Shown here: in pieces, positions 1 through 11,669 of the stretch | Layout: each line of letters opens with the position of its first letter | How positions within the stretch are numbered: position 1 is the stretch's first letter | Assembly (NCBI GenBank): GCA_016271365.2 | Contig: CM057456.1 | Location: 889,014,001 to 889,078,000 of the forward strand | Direction: 5' to 3' | Length of the DNA: 64,000 nt | From: Neoceratodus forsteri | Taxonomy: Eukaryota > Chordata > Ceratodontiformes > Ceratodontidae | Notes under the pieces: generated by a model | Databases searched by the model: none | Told to the model about the DNA's origin: nothing | The model's input: only the letters and a program-made list of their open reading frames with translations | Program-made: the position numbers and the translations under genes

Positions 1-1907
1 GTCAGGGAGAAAAAGATAGCATTCAGGAAGTATAAGGAAACACAGAAGAAGCAGGACAGAGCGCTGTACCAGTTAAGACAGAAGGAAGCAGGAAGGGAAG
101 TCAGAATAGCAAAGCCCCAAACTGAGGAAAAGATAGCCAACTTGGTTAGGAAGTGGAATAAAACCTTTAAACAGGTACATCAGGGAGCGTAGAAATACAA
201 AGGGAGGGTTAGTGAGGCTGAATAGAATGTACGGTGGGTGGGCAGAGAGGGGCAATGTAAAAGCAGGGATACTGAATGAATACTTCTGCTCAGTATTCAC
301 AAAACAGGGGAAGGGGGAGGTGCCTAATCCAATTAACAGAAGCACTCTGGATAGGGGGGTTGATCCCAGTCCTTGCATGGAAGAAAGGGTTCTGAAAGAA
401 CTCCTAAAACTGAAGGTGGACAAAGCAATGGGGCCTGATGGAATTCACCCAAGAATCCTAAAAGAATTAAGGGGAGAACTAGTGAAACCACTGACTGCCC
501 TTTTTAACAAATCATGTGAGAATGGTGTGGTACCTGAGGACTGGAGGAGGGCAGATATGAGTCCCCTTCACAACAGTGGGACCAAGACAGAGGCAGAAAA
601 CTACAGACCTGTCAGTTTGACCTCTGTGGTAGGGAAAGTGATGGAATCACTTCTGAAGGAAAGAATTGTGTGGTACCTAGAGGCCAGTGGGACACAAGAC
701 CCAAGGTAGCATGGGTTCACAGTGGGAAGGTTATCTCATATGAATCTAATTGATTTCTTTGACTGGGTGACCAAAGTAGTAGACCAGGGAGGGGCTTTGG
801 ACATGGCCTACCTAAACTTTAGCAAGGCATTTGACACAGTCCCACAGAAAATAATAATAGTCAAATTAACCAGTCTGGGAGTGTGTCCCAGGCTGGTAGC
901 CTAGGTAAAACATTAACTGGACAACAAGGCACAAAAGGTAATTGTAAATGGAGTCCACTCTGAAGAAAGAGGGGTTACTATTGGGTACCGCAGGGTTCAG
1001 TACTGGGTCCAGTCCTTTTTAATGTCTTTATAAGTGACACTGCAGAGGGACTGGAAGGAAAAGTATGTCTCTTTGCAGATGACACAAAGATTTGCAACAG
1101 GGTTGATACACAAGGAGGCGTGGAAAAGATGAGAAGGGGCTTGGCAAGGTTGGAGGATGGTCAGAAGTATGGCAGCATGGATTCAATGCAAAGATGTGCA
1201 ACATAATTCACCTGGGAAACAAAAACCCAGGGGAAGATTACACAATGGGAGGGGAGGTACTAACAACAACAAAAATGGAAAGGGACCTGTGGGTAATCAT
1301 ATCAGATGACCTTAAGGTTAGCAAGAAATGTGAGAAGGCAGTAGGGAGGGCTGGGGAGGATACTGAGATGTATAAGGAGAGGCATCACCAGCAGAAAACA
1401 GGAAGTTGTTATCCTTCTGTACAGACAGTTGGTGAGACCCCATCTGGAGTACTGTGTCCAGTTCTGGAGACCCCATCTCTGCAAGGACATAGACAGGAAA
1501 GAGACAGTTCAGAGGAGGGCAACTAAAATGGTACAGGGTCTGCAAGAGAAGCCATATGAGAAGAAACTAAAGGAGTTTAATATGTATACCCTTGAGGAAA
1601 AGAGGAAGAGGGGGCACATGATAGAAACTTTTAAGTGCCTCAGTGGAATCAACAAAGTTCAAGAGGGTAGTATCTTTCAGAAAAAGAGATATGCAAGAAC
1701 AAGGGGACACAATTTGAAGATAGATGGGGGGTGGTTCGGGGGCAATGTGAGAAGTATTTGTTCACAGAGAGGGTGGTGGACACATGGAACAGCCTTCCTG
1801 AGGAGGTCGTGGGGTCTAAAACTGTGGTAGGATTCAAGAATGCATGGGACAGACATAAGAGGCAATTTCTGTGGGGTGTAGGAAGAAATAGGCTGTTGGT
1901 TAATTAG
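1..1907 (+). pseudogene. CR1 ORF2 remnant (reverse transcriptase and C-terminal domain)
   Basis: The product would be the CR1 polyprotein that nicks target DNA and copies element RNA (target-primed reverse transcription). Only the linker, RT and C-terminal parts are present. Visible RT blocks are GPDGIHPRILKEL (~431), NYRPVSLTSVVGK (~601), NFSKAFDTV (~815) and the catalytic FADD at 1072-1083. The C-terminal region (LEYCVQFWRP, then WNSLPEEVV) continues to a stop at 1905-1907. The frame changes several times (212-904, ~1072, 1194-1526, 1429-1830 and a last shift near 1770). An in-frame TAG at 707-709 stands where the other copy has CAG. The catalytic motif survives but the gene cannot be expressed as one protein. 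Confidence 0.88.
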
Positions 1908-1995
1908 GATCTGCAGCTTATCCTGTAGGTAGGGGAAATTGGAAGACTAGGTGGGTCAACCGGTCCTTATCTGCTGTCAAAGTCTATGTTTCTAG
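1..1995 (+). mobile_element. CR1 LINE copy A, cut by the window start
   Basis: This is a CR1-clade non-LTR retrotransposon whose visible part starts inside ORF2, between the endonuclease and reverse transcriptase domains, and runs to the 3' end. It aligns along its whole length with the more complete copy at 4.9-8.9 kb: its first bases match that copy from about position 6950. The 3' end reads TCTGCTGTCAAAGTCTATGT, the same tail type as the second copy. No poly(A) is present, as expected for CR1, which ends in a short repeat instead. The 5' part lies outside the window, so whether the copy is 5'-truncated cannot be told. Confidence 0.9.
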
Positions 1996-2232
1996 TCACA
2001 ATTAATTCTAGAAAAGAACATACTGTTTATGGTTACCAAGACAATTTTATGAAAAGTGCAATGTAGTAATGATTCATGGTAAGGATAAGCATATAAGAGT
2101 CTTTAGTTATGAAGTTGCTATATTACATACCGTATAAGCATTCAAGTGACTGCACTATTACATGTGCATGGTTTTGTACGTATTCTGTCAATCATAGTTT
2201 TAAACAGTGTATGGCTGACTGAACTGGTGAGT

Positions 2233-2568
2233 TTAAGGGTTTTCTGAAAATGTGTTCCATGTTATTGGGATAATACTGTTTATGGCCATTGTTCCACAGT
2301 TGATGTGGGCCTTTGGGATATCATGTAAGATATAGTTATTTTTCCTTAAAGTGTATGTACTGTGTGATTGTTTGAAGAGTGCTGAGATATAAGCTGGGAC
2401 ATCATTAATGATTACTGTATAGGCCCATTTGTATGCACTTTTTAGTCTTCTAGTGGATAGTGATGTCCATCCTGTTGTTTCGTATAGGACACAATGATTT
2501 GTGCAGTGCCACAACCCAGAAGCATCTCTACAGATAAGATAACCTGGTGGAGTGGGAGGCACACTCAA
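2233..2568 (-). pseudogene. Rex1/Babar-like LINE C-terminal fragment
   Basis: A 111-residue reading stretch on the minus strand resembles the extreme C-terminus of Rex1-type LINE ORF2 proteins. It has HCVLYETTGWTSLSTRRLK, then VIINDVPAYISALF, an LRKNNYIL segment and a final AINSIIPITWNTF block that corresponds to the family's AF...WN.LP signature. No RT core is visible beside it, so this is an isolated remnant with the 5' part missing. Assignment rests on remembered family pattern; CR1-group LINEs in general are the alternative. Confidence 0.6.
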
Positions 2569-3471
2569 TTACAGAGTGGATTTCTACAATAGAAATCATT
2601 TGTTTCAATTCTCATGGCTTGTCCGACCTATCTGGTGCTCTTAGAAGATCATGAAACCATGTTGACTGCCAAAAATATGAGTACAAATGTTAGTGTAACT
2701 AATTAATCCTGCACTGAAATCAACCAATAATGGCCAGATGCCCCGAGTTCAGCGTTCAACTTACAAGAAAAACCAGAGCAAGAAAATTGTGTGGTGGGGG
2801 GAGCGGAGGAAGTAACTCTACTGAATAGAGACGATGCAGATAGATGTACTTCAACTCCACTTGGTGGAAGGAAACAGCTGCGATGCATTCACAATCATGT
2901 GCTACCACAGTCCTCTTCTTAATGTAATTGCACTATGTCATGCATAGCTCTCACTATGCAGACATGAAAAAAACAATCTGAGTACGGACAGCTAGAACAC
3001 ATTCATTACTTTTAGTTTTTGAAACATGCAGTGTACTGTGAGTTTAAAATATGACCCACACCATTTAATATAGCATGGGTTGGTTGGATCTGGTCTGGGA
3101 TAAAGTAGGCTTTGAAAGTATTAAGAATAGAAAAGCCATCTACCGGATCTCTGATTGTCCACTTTGCAATTAAATTATGGAGACACATACCTCTCAATGA
3201 TTTTCAGGGATGTCTCTGATTTTGCCTCAAAAATATATTCAATTTCTCCTCAATATAGTAGTACAGCATTTGCACCAGGGGTCAAAATAACCACTTGTTT
3301 CCAGTCCTGACACCCATTTGTTTTCTGGGGACAGCTGTTTTTGTTTCCCTGATTGTCCCTGGGACAGTTGCCACATCAGAAACGAACCATGGGCCCTTAA
3401 GGACCCAGGAAATAACCATCACCTGTGAGACTGGGCTGACCACCCCAATATTATGGTGCCCCTATAACACA
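2569..3471. other. No recognisable feature
   Basis: AT-rich spacer. Short open stretches occur on the minus strand (for example 3012-3197), but they show no recognisable domain and no codon signal. I see no SINE boxes, inverted repeats or tandem repeats of note. Confidence 0.5.
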
Positions 3472-3824
3472 TGAAAGGACAGAGAAAAGAACCTTACCAG
3501 AGCAAGGGAAAGGATTAAGACTTATTTTGGCTAGGCAGATTTACTGTGTGTTGTTTTTTTTATTTTGTACTCACAGGGATTGTTACTCTTTGTTGCTAAT
3601 ATTTTATTGATCTATTTTTTCTGATTCAAATTGTTGTTGCTGGATATACCTTCTGCTGCATTATTACAAGGTGTGCCTACAGGTGTGTGCTAACATATTA
3701 CAGCTGTAATCTTCTGATTCAAATTGTCTTTTGCAAGGTATATCTTTTGTTACTGCTTTATTTTTCTCTGTAGCAAAGTGTTTCTTACAGGGTATATCAT
3801 CTGTGAAATTATTACAGGTGGTGC
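3472..3824 (+). repeat. Direct repeat, first copy (~353 bp)
   Basis: This block recurs nearly unchanged at 4149-4504, 677 bp further on. It starts with TGAAAGGACAGAGAAAAGAA, passes through a T-rich stretch and contains three related sub-motifs of the type GGTATAYCTTYTGY (~3642, 3739, 3790). It ends at ATTATTACAGGTGGTGC. Identity is about nine in ten by eye. The pair lies directly upstream of the CR1 ORF1 at 4894. It may be duplicated 5' leader sequence of that LINE, or an unrelated segmental duplication. Confidence 0.85.
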
Positions 3825-4148
3825 TTATATTTTTGTGACTTTTTATCATTGGGCTAAGCAAAATTACTGTTTGCCACTATTTTATTTTATTTATTTATTT
3901 TTTTGCTGAAAAGGTTTTTGTCTCAAAGGTGTTGCAGTCTCCTTCTCACATTGAAGGAGCTAATTGCTTTCCTCCCATAGCTCTTCCAGGGGATTAGGTG
4001 TGTATCTGGGGGGAGCTGGCAAACTGCCAGTAACTTCCAACAGAAAGAAGGGTTAAAAATTCATGTTAGTTGATATATTGGAGGTGGGAGACTTGGTTTG
4101 CTGGCCAAGGCACCTAGCTTCACCTGAGCTCTTTCCTTCTAGGTTGCT

Positions 4149-4504
4149 TGAAAGGACAGAGCAAAGAACCTTACCAGAGCAAGGGAAAGGATTAAGACTT
4201 CTTTTCGCTAGGCAGATTTACTGTTTGCTGTTATTTTTATTTTGTACTCACAGGGATTGTTACTGTTTGTTGCTAACATTTTATTGCTTTATTTTTTTCT
4301 GATTCAAATTGTTGTTGCTGGGTATACCTTCTGCTACATTATTCCAAGGTGTGCCTACAGGTGAGTGCTAACATATTACTGCTGTAATCTTCTGATTCAA
4401 CTTGTCCTTTGCAAGGTATATCTTATGTTACTGCTTTATTTTTCTCTGTAGGAAAGTGTTTTTCTTACAGGGTATATCTTCTGTGAAATTATTACAGGTA
4501 GTGT
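4149..4504 (+). repeat. Direct repeat, second copy (~356 bp)
   Basis: Second copy of the block at 3472-3824, in the same orientation. The flanks beyond the block differ from those of the first copy. The 324 bp between the copies (3825-4148) are not repeated and hold nothing I recognise. The segment from 4505 to 4893 that follows is C-rich, then A-rich, and leads into ORF1 of CR1 copy B, so it is plausibly that element's 5' untranslated leader. Confidence 0.85.
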
Positions 4505-4893
4505 TTTACAGTTTTGTCTATCATTAGAATAAACTTTCAGGGTCACTGCATTTGTTGCTGACTGAATGTTTCTGCTCTTACCTCCTTGTTTCTTTCATCT
4601 GTGGTTCTTTTTTGGCAGGGGAAGGGCCCAGCCACCCACCCCCATCCCCAACCACCTTACACTACACTCCTGCTATAGGGTAGCACAGTCGTGACATTTC
4701 CTGTGGCAAAGCAGGAAGGGAAAAATCAGTGGGGTGGCCACACGGTGACCTCATATACAGGGGCACTAGTAATTTAACTTGTTATAACAAGCTATACAAA
4801 AACAAACAAAGAAAACACAAAATCAAACTTTTGCTTTCATTTTCTTCCTTCTAATTACTGTGACCAGGTTATAAACCCAGCAAATTATCTGGA

Positions 4894-5863
4894 ATGGATA
4901 TCATTAACTGCAGGTATGGTGGTACACTTTTCAGATGGGCAGTTTTACAGGATTTAGGACACTATCCTACATGCGGGGCCACTGGAGATCTTAGAGCTCA
5001 GCTCCAGGCAGCGTGGGCAGAGATTGTGTGCCTCAAATTTCATATTCAAGAGGAAATATATTATAAGAGCCACCCACCATTTCTCCAACATCCAACAGAA
5101 GCACCTCGACCACAGAGGGTAGATGGTCCAGGAGGTTGGCAGGTGGTTAGGAGGGGCAAATTGGGTGCCCCATCACTTGGTGCTCTCCAACATATTACCA
5201 CCATAAACCATATAAAAACTACAAATAGATATCTGCCTCTATTTCCGAAATCAAACAAAGGGGCAGAGGACACTGCAGAGCAGGACACTGCAGCACAGGA
5301 GCTAGCACAACAAAACTCGCCCAAAACAGGAACCAAAAAAAAAAAAAAAGGAAATCCAAAAAACTTCTGATAATCAGAGACTCCATGATACAGGGAGTTG
5401 ATACCTATCTCCAGCCCGGGATAATGGTCAGATGTCTCCAAGGTACATCAGCATGGAGAGACACTGACCACATTGCTAAAATTGTCAGAGAGCAGGGGAA
5501 AACATTGATGTCCTGGTACACATAAGGACTAATGATCTCGCCAGTCAGTCAGTTGTGGAGACCAAGGAACACCTGACTAGGCTGGGTGACAAACTATCAT
5601 CCATTTCATCTGGCATCTCCTTCTCTGCAATCCTGCTGGTCTGGAAGAGGGGGGCAGATGGACAGAAGTTCAGAGAAGGGGAGATAGGGGAGCTAAACAT
5701 GTGGCTGAAGGGCTGGTTCCAGGAAAAAGAACACAAATTTGTAGGGAACTGGCAACAGTTTTGGGAACAAAAGTACTTTAAATTTGATGGACTGTGTCTG
5801 ACTAAGGAGGGACTCAGTGCATTGGGGCAGACGTTTGACATCTTTGCAGAATATTTAAACTAG
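4894..5863 (+). pseudogene. CR1 ORF1 remnant with SGNH-type esterase domain
   Basis: CR1 ORF1 proteins accompany ORF2 in the ribonucleoprotein and carry a C-terminal SGNH/GDSL-type hydrolase domain. The first part (4894-5370) has a coiled-coil-like stretch (LRAQLQAAWAEIVCLKFH) and a PGGWQVVRRGK linker, as in other CR1 ORF1s. The frame then shifts at a run of about thirteen A around 5336-5349. The esterase part follows: IIRDSMIQGV (GDS block, Gly lost, ~5378), VHIRTND (~5515) and DGLCLTKEGL near the C-terminus, where the catalytic His of DGLHL is replaced by Cys. A further frameshift lies near 5497. Loss of two hydrolase motif positions adds to the evidence that the gene is dead. Confidence 0.75.
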
Positions 5864-6059
5864 CAAATTGGGAGAGGAGTGCAGCATCCCATATGTCGAA
5901 TGGGAAGAACACCCCTCCCCCCAGCTAGTGGTCAAACAGGAGTTCAGCATGTTTGCAGTTCATTTCCATTACCAGGAAAGGAAAAAGGTCCAGCTCCCCA
6001 TACGACACACAGGAGAAATGCCAGACTTCACCCAATAACTAACACACTGAAATCTAGCC

Positions 6060-8828
6060 AATGGAAAATCAATGTACTCAAATGCTCGCAGTCTGGGAAA
6101 CAAGATCCCAGACCTGCAGGCAATAATGACAGAGGCTAAACTGGACATAGTAGCAATTAACGAGATGTGGTTTACCAGTAACCACACTTGGGAGACCTCA
6201 GTACCTGGCTATGTACTGTTCAGAAGAGACCAAGGTGTAAAAAGGGGGGGTGAAGTGGCCCTGTATGTCAATTAAAATATCAAAGCTACAGAAATTCAGA
6301 ATACACATAAGGAGCCAGAATAACTGTGGGTCACCCTGGGAACATGAAATGGGACAGCCATAAGAACTGGGGTTGTCTACAGGTCCCCAGACCAGGGGGA
6401 GGACATAGACACATTATTGTTAGAAGATATACAGAACATGACAGCTAAAGAGGAGGTTCTGATAATGGGAGACTTCAACATGCCAGATACAGCTTGGTCA
6501 ATACCAGCAGGAACATCTGCCAGAAACAGACACATGGTGGATTCCCTGCAGGGGGAGGGCATCAAACAACTGGTACAACAACCCACAAGAGACAGGGCTA
6601 TCCTAGATCTAGTACCGACTAACAGGGAAAGGATCACAGGTCTCCAGGTAGAAGATCACCTGGGGGCCAGTGACCATCACATGGTACGGTTCAGTTTGGC
6701 CACTACACTAAACCATCCCATTCCAAGGCAAAAATATGGGACTTCAGAGGAGCTGACTTTGATAAGATGGCCAGCAGATTTAAGCTAGTCATGGCAAAAA
6801 GAAATACAGGTGAGGGGGTACAGGCAAAGTGGGCAAGCATTAAGGATGCAATACTTGAAGCAATATCCCATTGTGTTAGAGAGAAAAGGACATGCAAAAG
6901 AAGAAGGAAACCACTTTGGTTCTCAAAAACAGTAGCAGAAAAGACCAGAGCCAAAGGGCTGGCCTTCAGGAAATATAAGGGAACACAGCAGGATGAAGAT
7001 AGGGAGGCATACCAAACTTCCCTAAGGGAAGCAGGGAAGGCAGTAAGGCAGGCAAAGGCCCAAACCAAGGAAACACTAGCACGAACAGTAAAAGGTGACA
7101 AGACTGTCTATAGATACATTACTGAAAGGAGGAAGTCCAGAGGGGGTATTGCTAAGATCAAAGGAGATAAGGGGGCATGTGAGGAGGACCATGTAAAAGC
7201 ATCTATCCTAAATAGATACTTCTGCTCAGTATTTACTAAAGAGAAGGTAGGGCAGGGCCCACAGCTCAGCACCATGGACACAGGGGGGAAGAAGGTGTGC
7301 ACTAGTCCCTTCACAAAAGAAAGGGTCCTACAAGAGCTCGATAAGCTCAGGGTGAACAAGGCAATGGGACCTGATGGCATGCATCCCAGGGTACTAAAGG
7401 AGCTAAGGGTGGAACTTGCAGAGCAATTATCAGAATGTATAGTGAGTCTCTGAGCACAGGAGAGGTCCCAGAAAATTGGAGAAGGGCTCATGTGATCCTG
7501 CTCCACAAGAGTGGTAGCAGGGAGGAGGCAGGGAACTACAGACCAGTCAGTCTTACCTCAGTAGTGGGCAAGATTATGGAGGCATTCCTTAAGGAAAGAA
7601 TAGTGCAGCACCTGGAATCCATAGGAGCACAGGATTCAAGACAGCATGGGTTTACAAAAAGGAAGGTCCTGTCAAACTAATCTCATATATTTCTTTGACT
7701 GGGTAACCAGAGCAGTGGACCAAGGGGGAGCAGTTGATGTCACCTACCTTGACTTCAGTAAAGCTTCCGAAACTGTTCCACATAGAAGATTGATTAATAA
7801 GCTGAGTAGCCTCAGGGTGGGTCAGAAGTTGGTCAACTGGGTGGCAAATTGGTTGACGGGCAGAAAACAGAGAGTGGTGGTAAACAGTATACAGTCAGAA
7901 GAGATGCAGGTCACAAGTGGGTACCTCAGGGATTAGTCCTGGGGCCAGTCCTCTTCAATATCTTCATCAGTGACATTGCAGATGGACTGGAGGGTAACGT
8001 TTGTCTGTTTGCAGATGACACCAAGATTTGCAACAGAGTAGATGATCCAGATGGGGTGGGCAGAATGAGAAGAGATCTGGATAAACTAGCAAAATGGTCG
8101 GAAGAGTGGCAACTGGGGTTTAACGCAAAGAAGTGAAAGATCACACACATAGGGAAGAGAAATCCTGAAGCCACCTATAGGCTATGAGGGGAGTTGCTGG
8201 CAGTCACAAGGGGAGAAAGAGACTTGGGCCATCATCATCACCGATGACCTGAAATCATCCAAGCAGACCACTAAAGCAGTAGGTAAGGCTACAGGGATAT
8301 TAGGGTGTATTAGGAGGGGCATTACAAGTCGGAAGAGGGAGGTAATAATCCCCTCTTTACAAGACACTGGTTAGGCCCCATCTGGAGTACTGTATGCAGT
8401 GCTGGAGGCCACAGCTGCACAAGGACATTAACCAGATTGAGGCAGTCCAGAGAAAGGCAACCAAAATGGTGCAGGGACTGCATCAGAAAACATATGTGGA
8501 CAGATTAATGGAGCTCAATATATATACCCTAGAGCAAAGGAGGCAGAGAGGAGATATGATCGAAACATTCAAACACCTTAAGGGCATTAACAAGGTGAAA
8601 GAGTCTAACATGTTTCAATATAAGAAAAATAACAGGACAAGAGGACACAGCATGAGATTAGAGGGAGGCCGATTAAGGGGTAATGTGAGGAAGTTCTTTT
8701 TCACAGAAAGGGTGGTGGATGCATGGAACTGCCTACCTCAGGAAGTGGTGGACATGAATACAGTGCAGGGCTTCAAACAGGCATGGAATAGGAATAAGGG
8801 AGCAATACAGATGAGTATGAATAGATAG
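6060..8828 (+). pseudogene. CR1 ORF2 remnant (endonuclease and reverse transcriptase)
   Basis: The endonuclease (APE-type) domain begins with YSNARSLGNKIPDLQAIM at ~6072. It stays in one frame to ~6720 but is interrupted by two TAA and one TGA between 6273 and 6345. Its catalytic blocks are GDFNMPD (~6460) and GASDHHMV (~6665). After a shift near 6750 the linker and RT follow: GPDGMHPRVLKEL (~7369), NYRPVSLTSVVGK (~7534), DFSKASETV (normally SKAFDTV, ~7750) and FADD at 8008-8019. The C-terminal domain (LEYCMQCWRPQLHKDIN to WNCLPQEVV) ends at a TAG at 8826-8828. At least five frame changes occur. Confidence 0.9.
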
Positions 8829-8941
8829 GCCATTGACAGAGCAAAAGCCAATGGCACAATTATAAGGTAGAAAAAGAAATGGGTTGACTGGATGGGTCTT
8901 GTGGTCCTTATCTGCCATCAACTTCTATGTTTCTATGTTTC

Positions 8942-9617
8942 TACATGGGGAAAGAAGATTGTTTAACCCAGTGTTTCTCAAATGGTGAGCAACCTGTTCC
9001 ATGGTAGGCTCAAGCAGGCCTGAAAATGCTTGAGTTTTGGAAGATTTGTGAAGGGGCAAGTAAACTGAAAGTGAATGACGGCAGGTGAATTTATTTATTT
9101 ATGTACAGACTGATGACTAGGAGAGGCATACTGAGCCGAGACTCCTTTCCAGGTGGAACTTGGAGGAAGGTACAGGGAAAGAATACAGTTCAGTGGTAAT
9201 TGTGAAAAATAATCAAGCAATACAAAAATAAACATTGTGCAAACAGGAACAAAGTGCAAATAATGAGAGGTGACAATTAGATGGTGACAAAAAAGCCTAA
9301 ATACAAGGGCTAAGCAAAGAGGTAGTAGGAGCAAGGGGGTAAAATGGTTCCTGAGAAATAGCAGGGTAAGAAGTTGAGAGGCCAAGGTGAGTAGGAAAGT
9401 TCCAGATAGAAAGAAAATGCACAGATAAGTCAGTCTGACTCCTATAGGTATTGCAATGAGGGGTAACAAGGGTCCAAGAGACAGAAGAAAGAGGCAAGTA
9501 GGTTGACCCAGGGTGCTGGAATTACAAAGGTAACAATAAGCTGAATAGAATGTAAATGAACTCAATCAATTACTCAGAGGCATTTCAATTTTTCCTTGGT
9601 GAACTATGCAAAGCATA
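8942..9617. other. No recognisable feature
   Basis: The stretch following CR1 copy B is moderately AT-rich. A 156-residue open frame on the minus strand (9095-9565) is Leu- and Cys-rich without any known domain, and looks like chance. No terminal repeats or RNA-polymerase III boxes were found. Confidence 0.5.
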
Positions 9618-10980
9618 ATGGCCTCGATTCTCAAAGAGCCCTTAGATTGACACAAGCTGCCACCAAAGGTAGCTTGCATCAAAGCCTGGTATGCCTGGGA
9701 CCCTGTGCCTGATTCTCTTTAAGGCAGGGTCCTAGCAGCAATGTCTCATGGCTTGCAGCAACCCTGGCAGTGTGCTAAACAGATGGCACATCCTGAGGGT
9801 CTGCCACAAGCTGTATAGCAACTGTGCACCACTCTGGCTAGTCCCAGATTGCTAATGGCTCCCTCTCCCTGATCCCTAATGTCTCTATAATTAATGTAGT
9901 AAAATTCCCTGTGGTGGTATAGTGGCCCCCCCTCCCCGATTTTTGATGTCTTCATAATTAATGTAGTAAAAAACCCCATGGTTGCCCTCCTCCCCGATCC
10001 CCGACTTCCCCATAATTGATGTATAAATAAAAAACCCTAGTGGTCTAGTGGACCCCCCACCTGAAATTGCCCTGACATTGCCCTACCACCCCCGCTTCAC
10101 CCCATCCTGTAATTGAGCAGGCAACTGGCACAGTCCTCTGCTCAACGTCATGGCTAGCCACTAACAGAGCTCTCATTAAGCGCATACTGTATATAGTATG
10201 CACTCAATTGCTGAGTGCATACTATGTACAGTATAGTACTCATTCATTCAGAGCTCAGTCAGCATCTGGCCATGGTGGTGAGCGGTGAACTGTGCCATTC
10301 TCTGGCTCAGTTATAGGATGGGAGGGAGCAGGGTGGTAGGACAGTGCTAGGTGGGGGGGTCTACTAGACCACCAGGGTTTTTATTTATACTTTAATTTCA
10401 GGGACGTCGGGTATCCGGAAGGGGGGCCACTATATTAACACTGGGTTTTTTACTACCTTAATTATGGGGACATCTGGGATCGGGGAGAGGGGCCACTATA
10501 CCACCAAGGGGTATTTTACTACATTAATTATGGGGGCATCGGGGATTGGGAAGGGGAGCCCCATACTACTATGGGGTTTTGTGCCACATTAATTACAGAA
10601 CATCACGAAGTGGGGACAGCATCACATTGCCACAAACAGGTCAACTCTCCCAGAGGAGAATTTTCTAAGTACCCTTTGACCAGCCCTGGCTGGTCTAAGG
10701 GTGCTTAGAATTTCTCCCTCTGGGAGAGTTCTGAGAATCCCGCATTAGGGGATATGGCAGCTTGTGTTTGCCACAAGCCCCCTAGTGCCATGCTGCCGCC
10801 CATTTTGGGGTATACAGGCAGTGAAAGCCCCATTTGGGGCAGGCAGCCTGTGGTTGATGTGGACTGCCTTTGAGAATCATTCCCGGCACATCTTTTGGAG
10901 CAATGGGCACTTTGTACCATTCTTTGTAGCGCAAGCCCCTTATGCCATGCTGGGAGCTTTGAGAACTGAACCCTTTATCT
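9618..10980. mobile_element. Foldback element with long imperfect inverted repeats
   Basis: The outer ends are inverted: GGCCTCGATTCTCAAAGAGC on the left and a segment whose complement reads GGTTCAGTTCTCAAAGCTCC on the right. A second, inner palindrome is centred near 10,213 (GCATACT..AGTATGCACTCA against TGAGTGCATACTATGTACAG), with GAGCTC at its base. Between centre and ends, each arm holds three to four degenerate ~60-bp units of the type CCCCGATNCCNGANGTCNCCATAATTAATGTAGTAAAA, on the left (9865-10030) and in reverse complement on the right (10385-10600). The block CCCTAGTGGTCTAGTGGACC (10035-10054) is mirrored at 10358-10377. There is no coding capacity. It looks like a non-autonomous DNA transposon whose superfamily I cannot name. 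Confidence 0.7.
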
Positions 10981-11669
10981 TTTTTATGAGGAAGCCCAAG
11001 CTTATTTGCATATTTTGGGGAGTCACAAGATCACATCCAAGATTTTGGAGAGTCTCACTATGGCAAAGTCTGAGAACTAATAGTCTGGCCCAACTTTATG
11101 TGATGTTCTTACTGTCAGCAGTTTTGGAAAGCAAATGACTGACAGGGAGTAATGGGAGGTATGCAGCCTGCATGCCTATCTTAGCATGCATTTATGTATT
11201 TGTTTTTTGTTAAAAGGGAAGGTATGCTAGGCAAATGATTGTCAATTTTTAGGTATGACCTGACACATGCACAACTATGGGTTTGCTGCTGCTTACCATG
11301 CTGTACACCTTGTTTCACTCTGTGCTGTGCTTGAGGTAACAGCACAAGGTGAGCACTCAATCAAATATTTTGGGGGTGCAAATAAAAGCCCTATTATCTG
11401 ACCAAGAAGCAATTTTGGAGAGGATTGAGGAAGCTAATTTAAAGACCTTGTAAGGGGTGGAAAAATGGGGTATCCAGTGATATTAGCGAAGACTAATGGG
11501 TGAACCAAAGTGGGCGACTATGGATGGGTGACTGCAGAAAGAGAGAAAGTAACTGAAAGTGTGTGGCAGAATGGCAATGGATGTTGCATGCATAACAGTG
11601 ACTGGAGGCACAGCAACACAGCATATACAGCGAACACATCAGCATGGCAAATTTGTCATAATAGCTACC
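10981..11669. other. No recognisable feature
   Basis: Non-repetitive spacer between the foldback element and the MULE. From ~11,560 the sequence becomes rich in short CA/GT-containing motifs (AACAGTGAC, CACAGCAACA) that lead into the left end of the MULE, so part of this stretch may still belong to that element. Confidence 0.45.

Larger units (their letters stand above)
4894..8941 (+). mobile_element. CR1 LINE copy B, near complete
   Basis: This CR1 element carries ORF1, ORF2 and the typical CR1 3' tail (CTATGTTTCTATGTTTCTAC at ~8923-8942). Order and spacing are normal for the clade: ORF1, a short gap, then ORF2 with endonuclease, RT and C-terminal domain, then a ~110-bp 3' UTR. The 5' limit is uncertain and may reach into the direct-repeat pair upstream. 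Both ORFs are broken by frameshifts and stops, so the copy is dead. No target-site duplication was evident. Confidence 0.88.

Noticed and set aside
9095..9565. 156-residue open frame on the minus strand as a membrane protein gene
   Set aside because: Leu/Cys/Pro-rich low-information sequence, no domain or start context, and the complement is equally open in part; likely chance.
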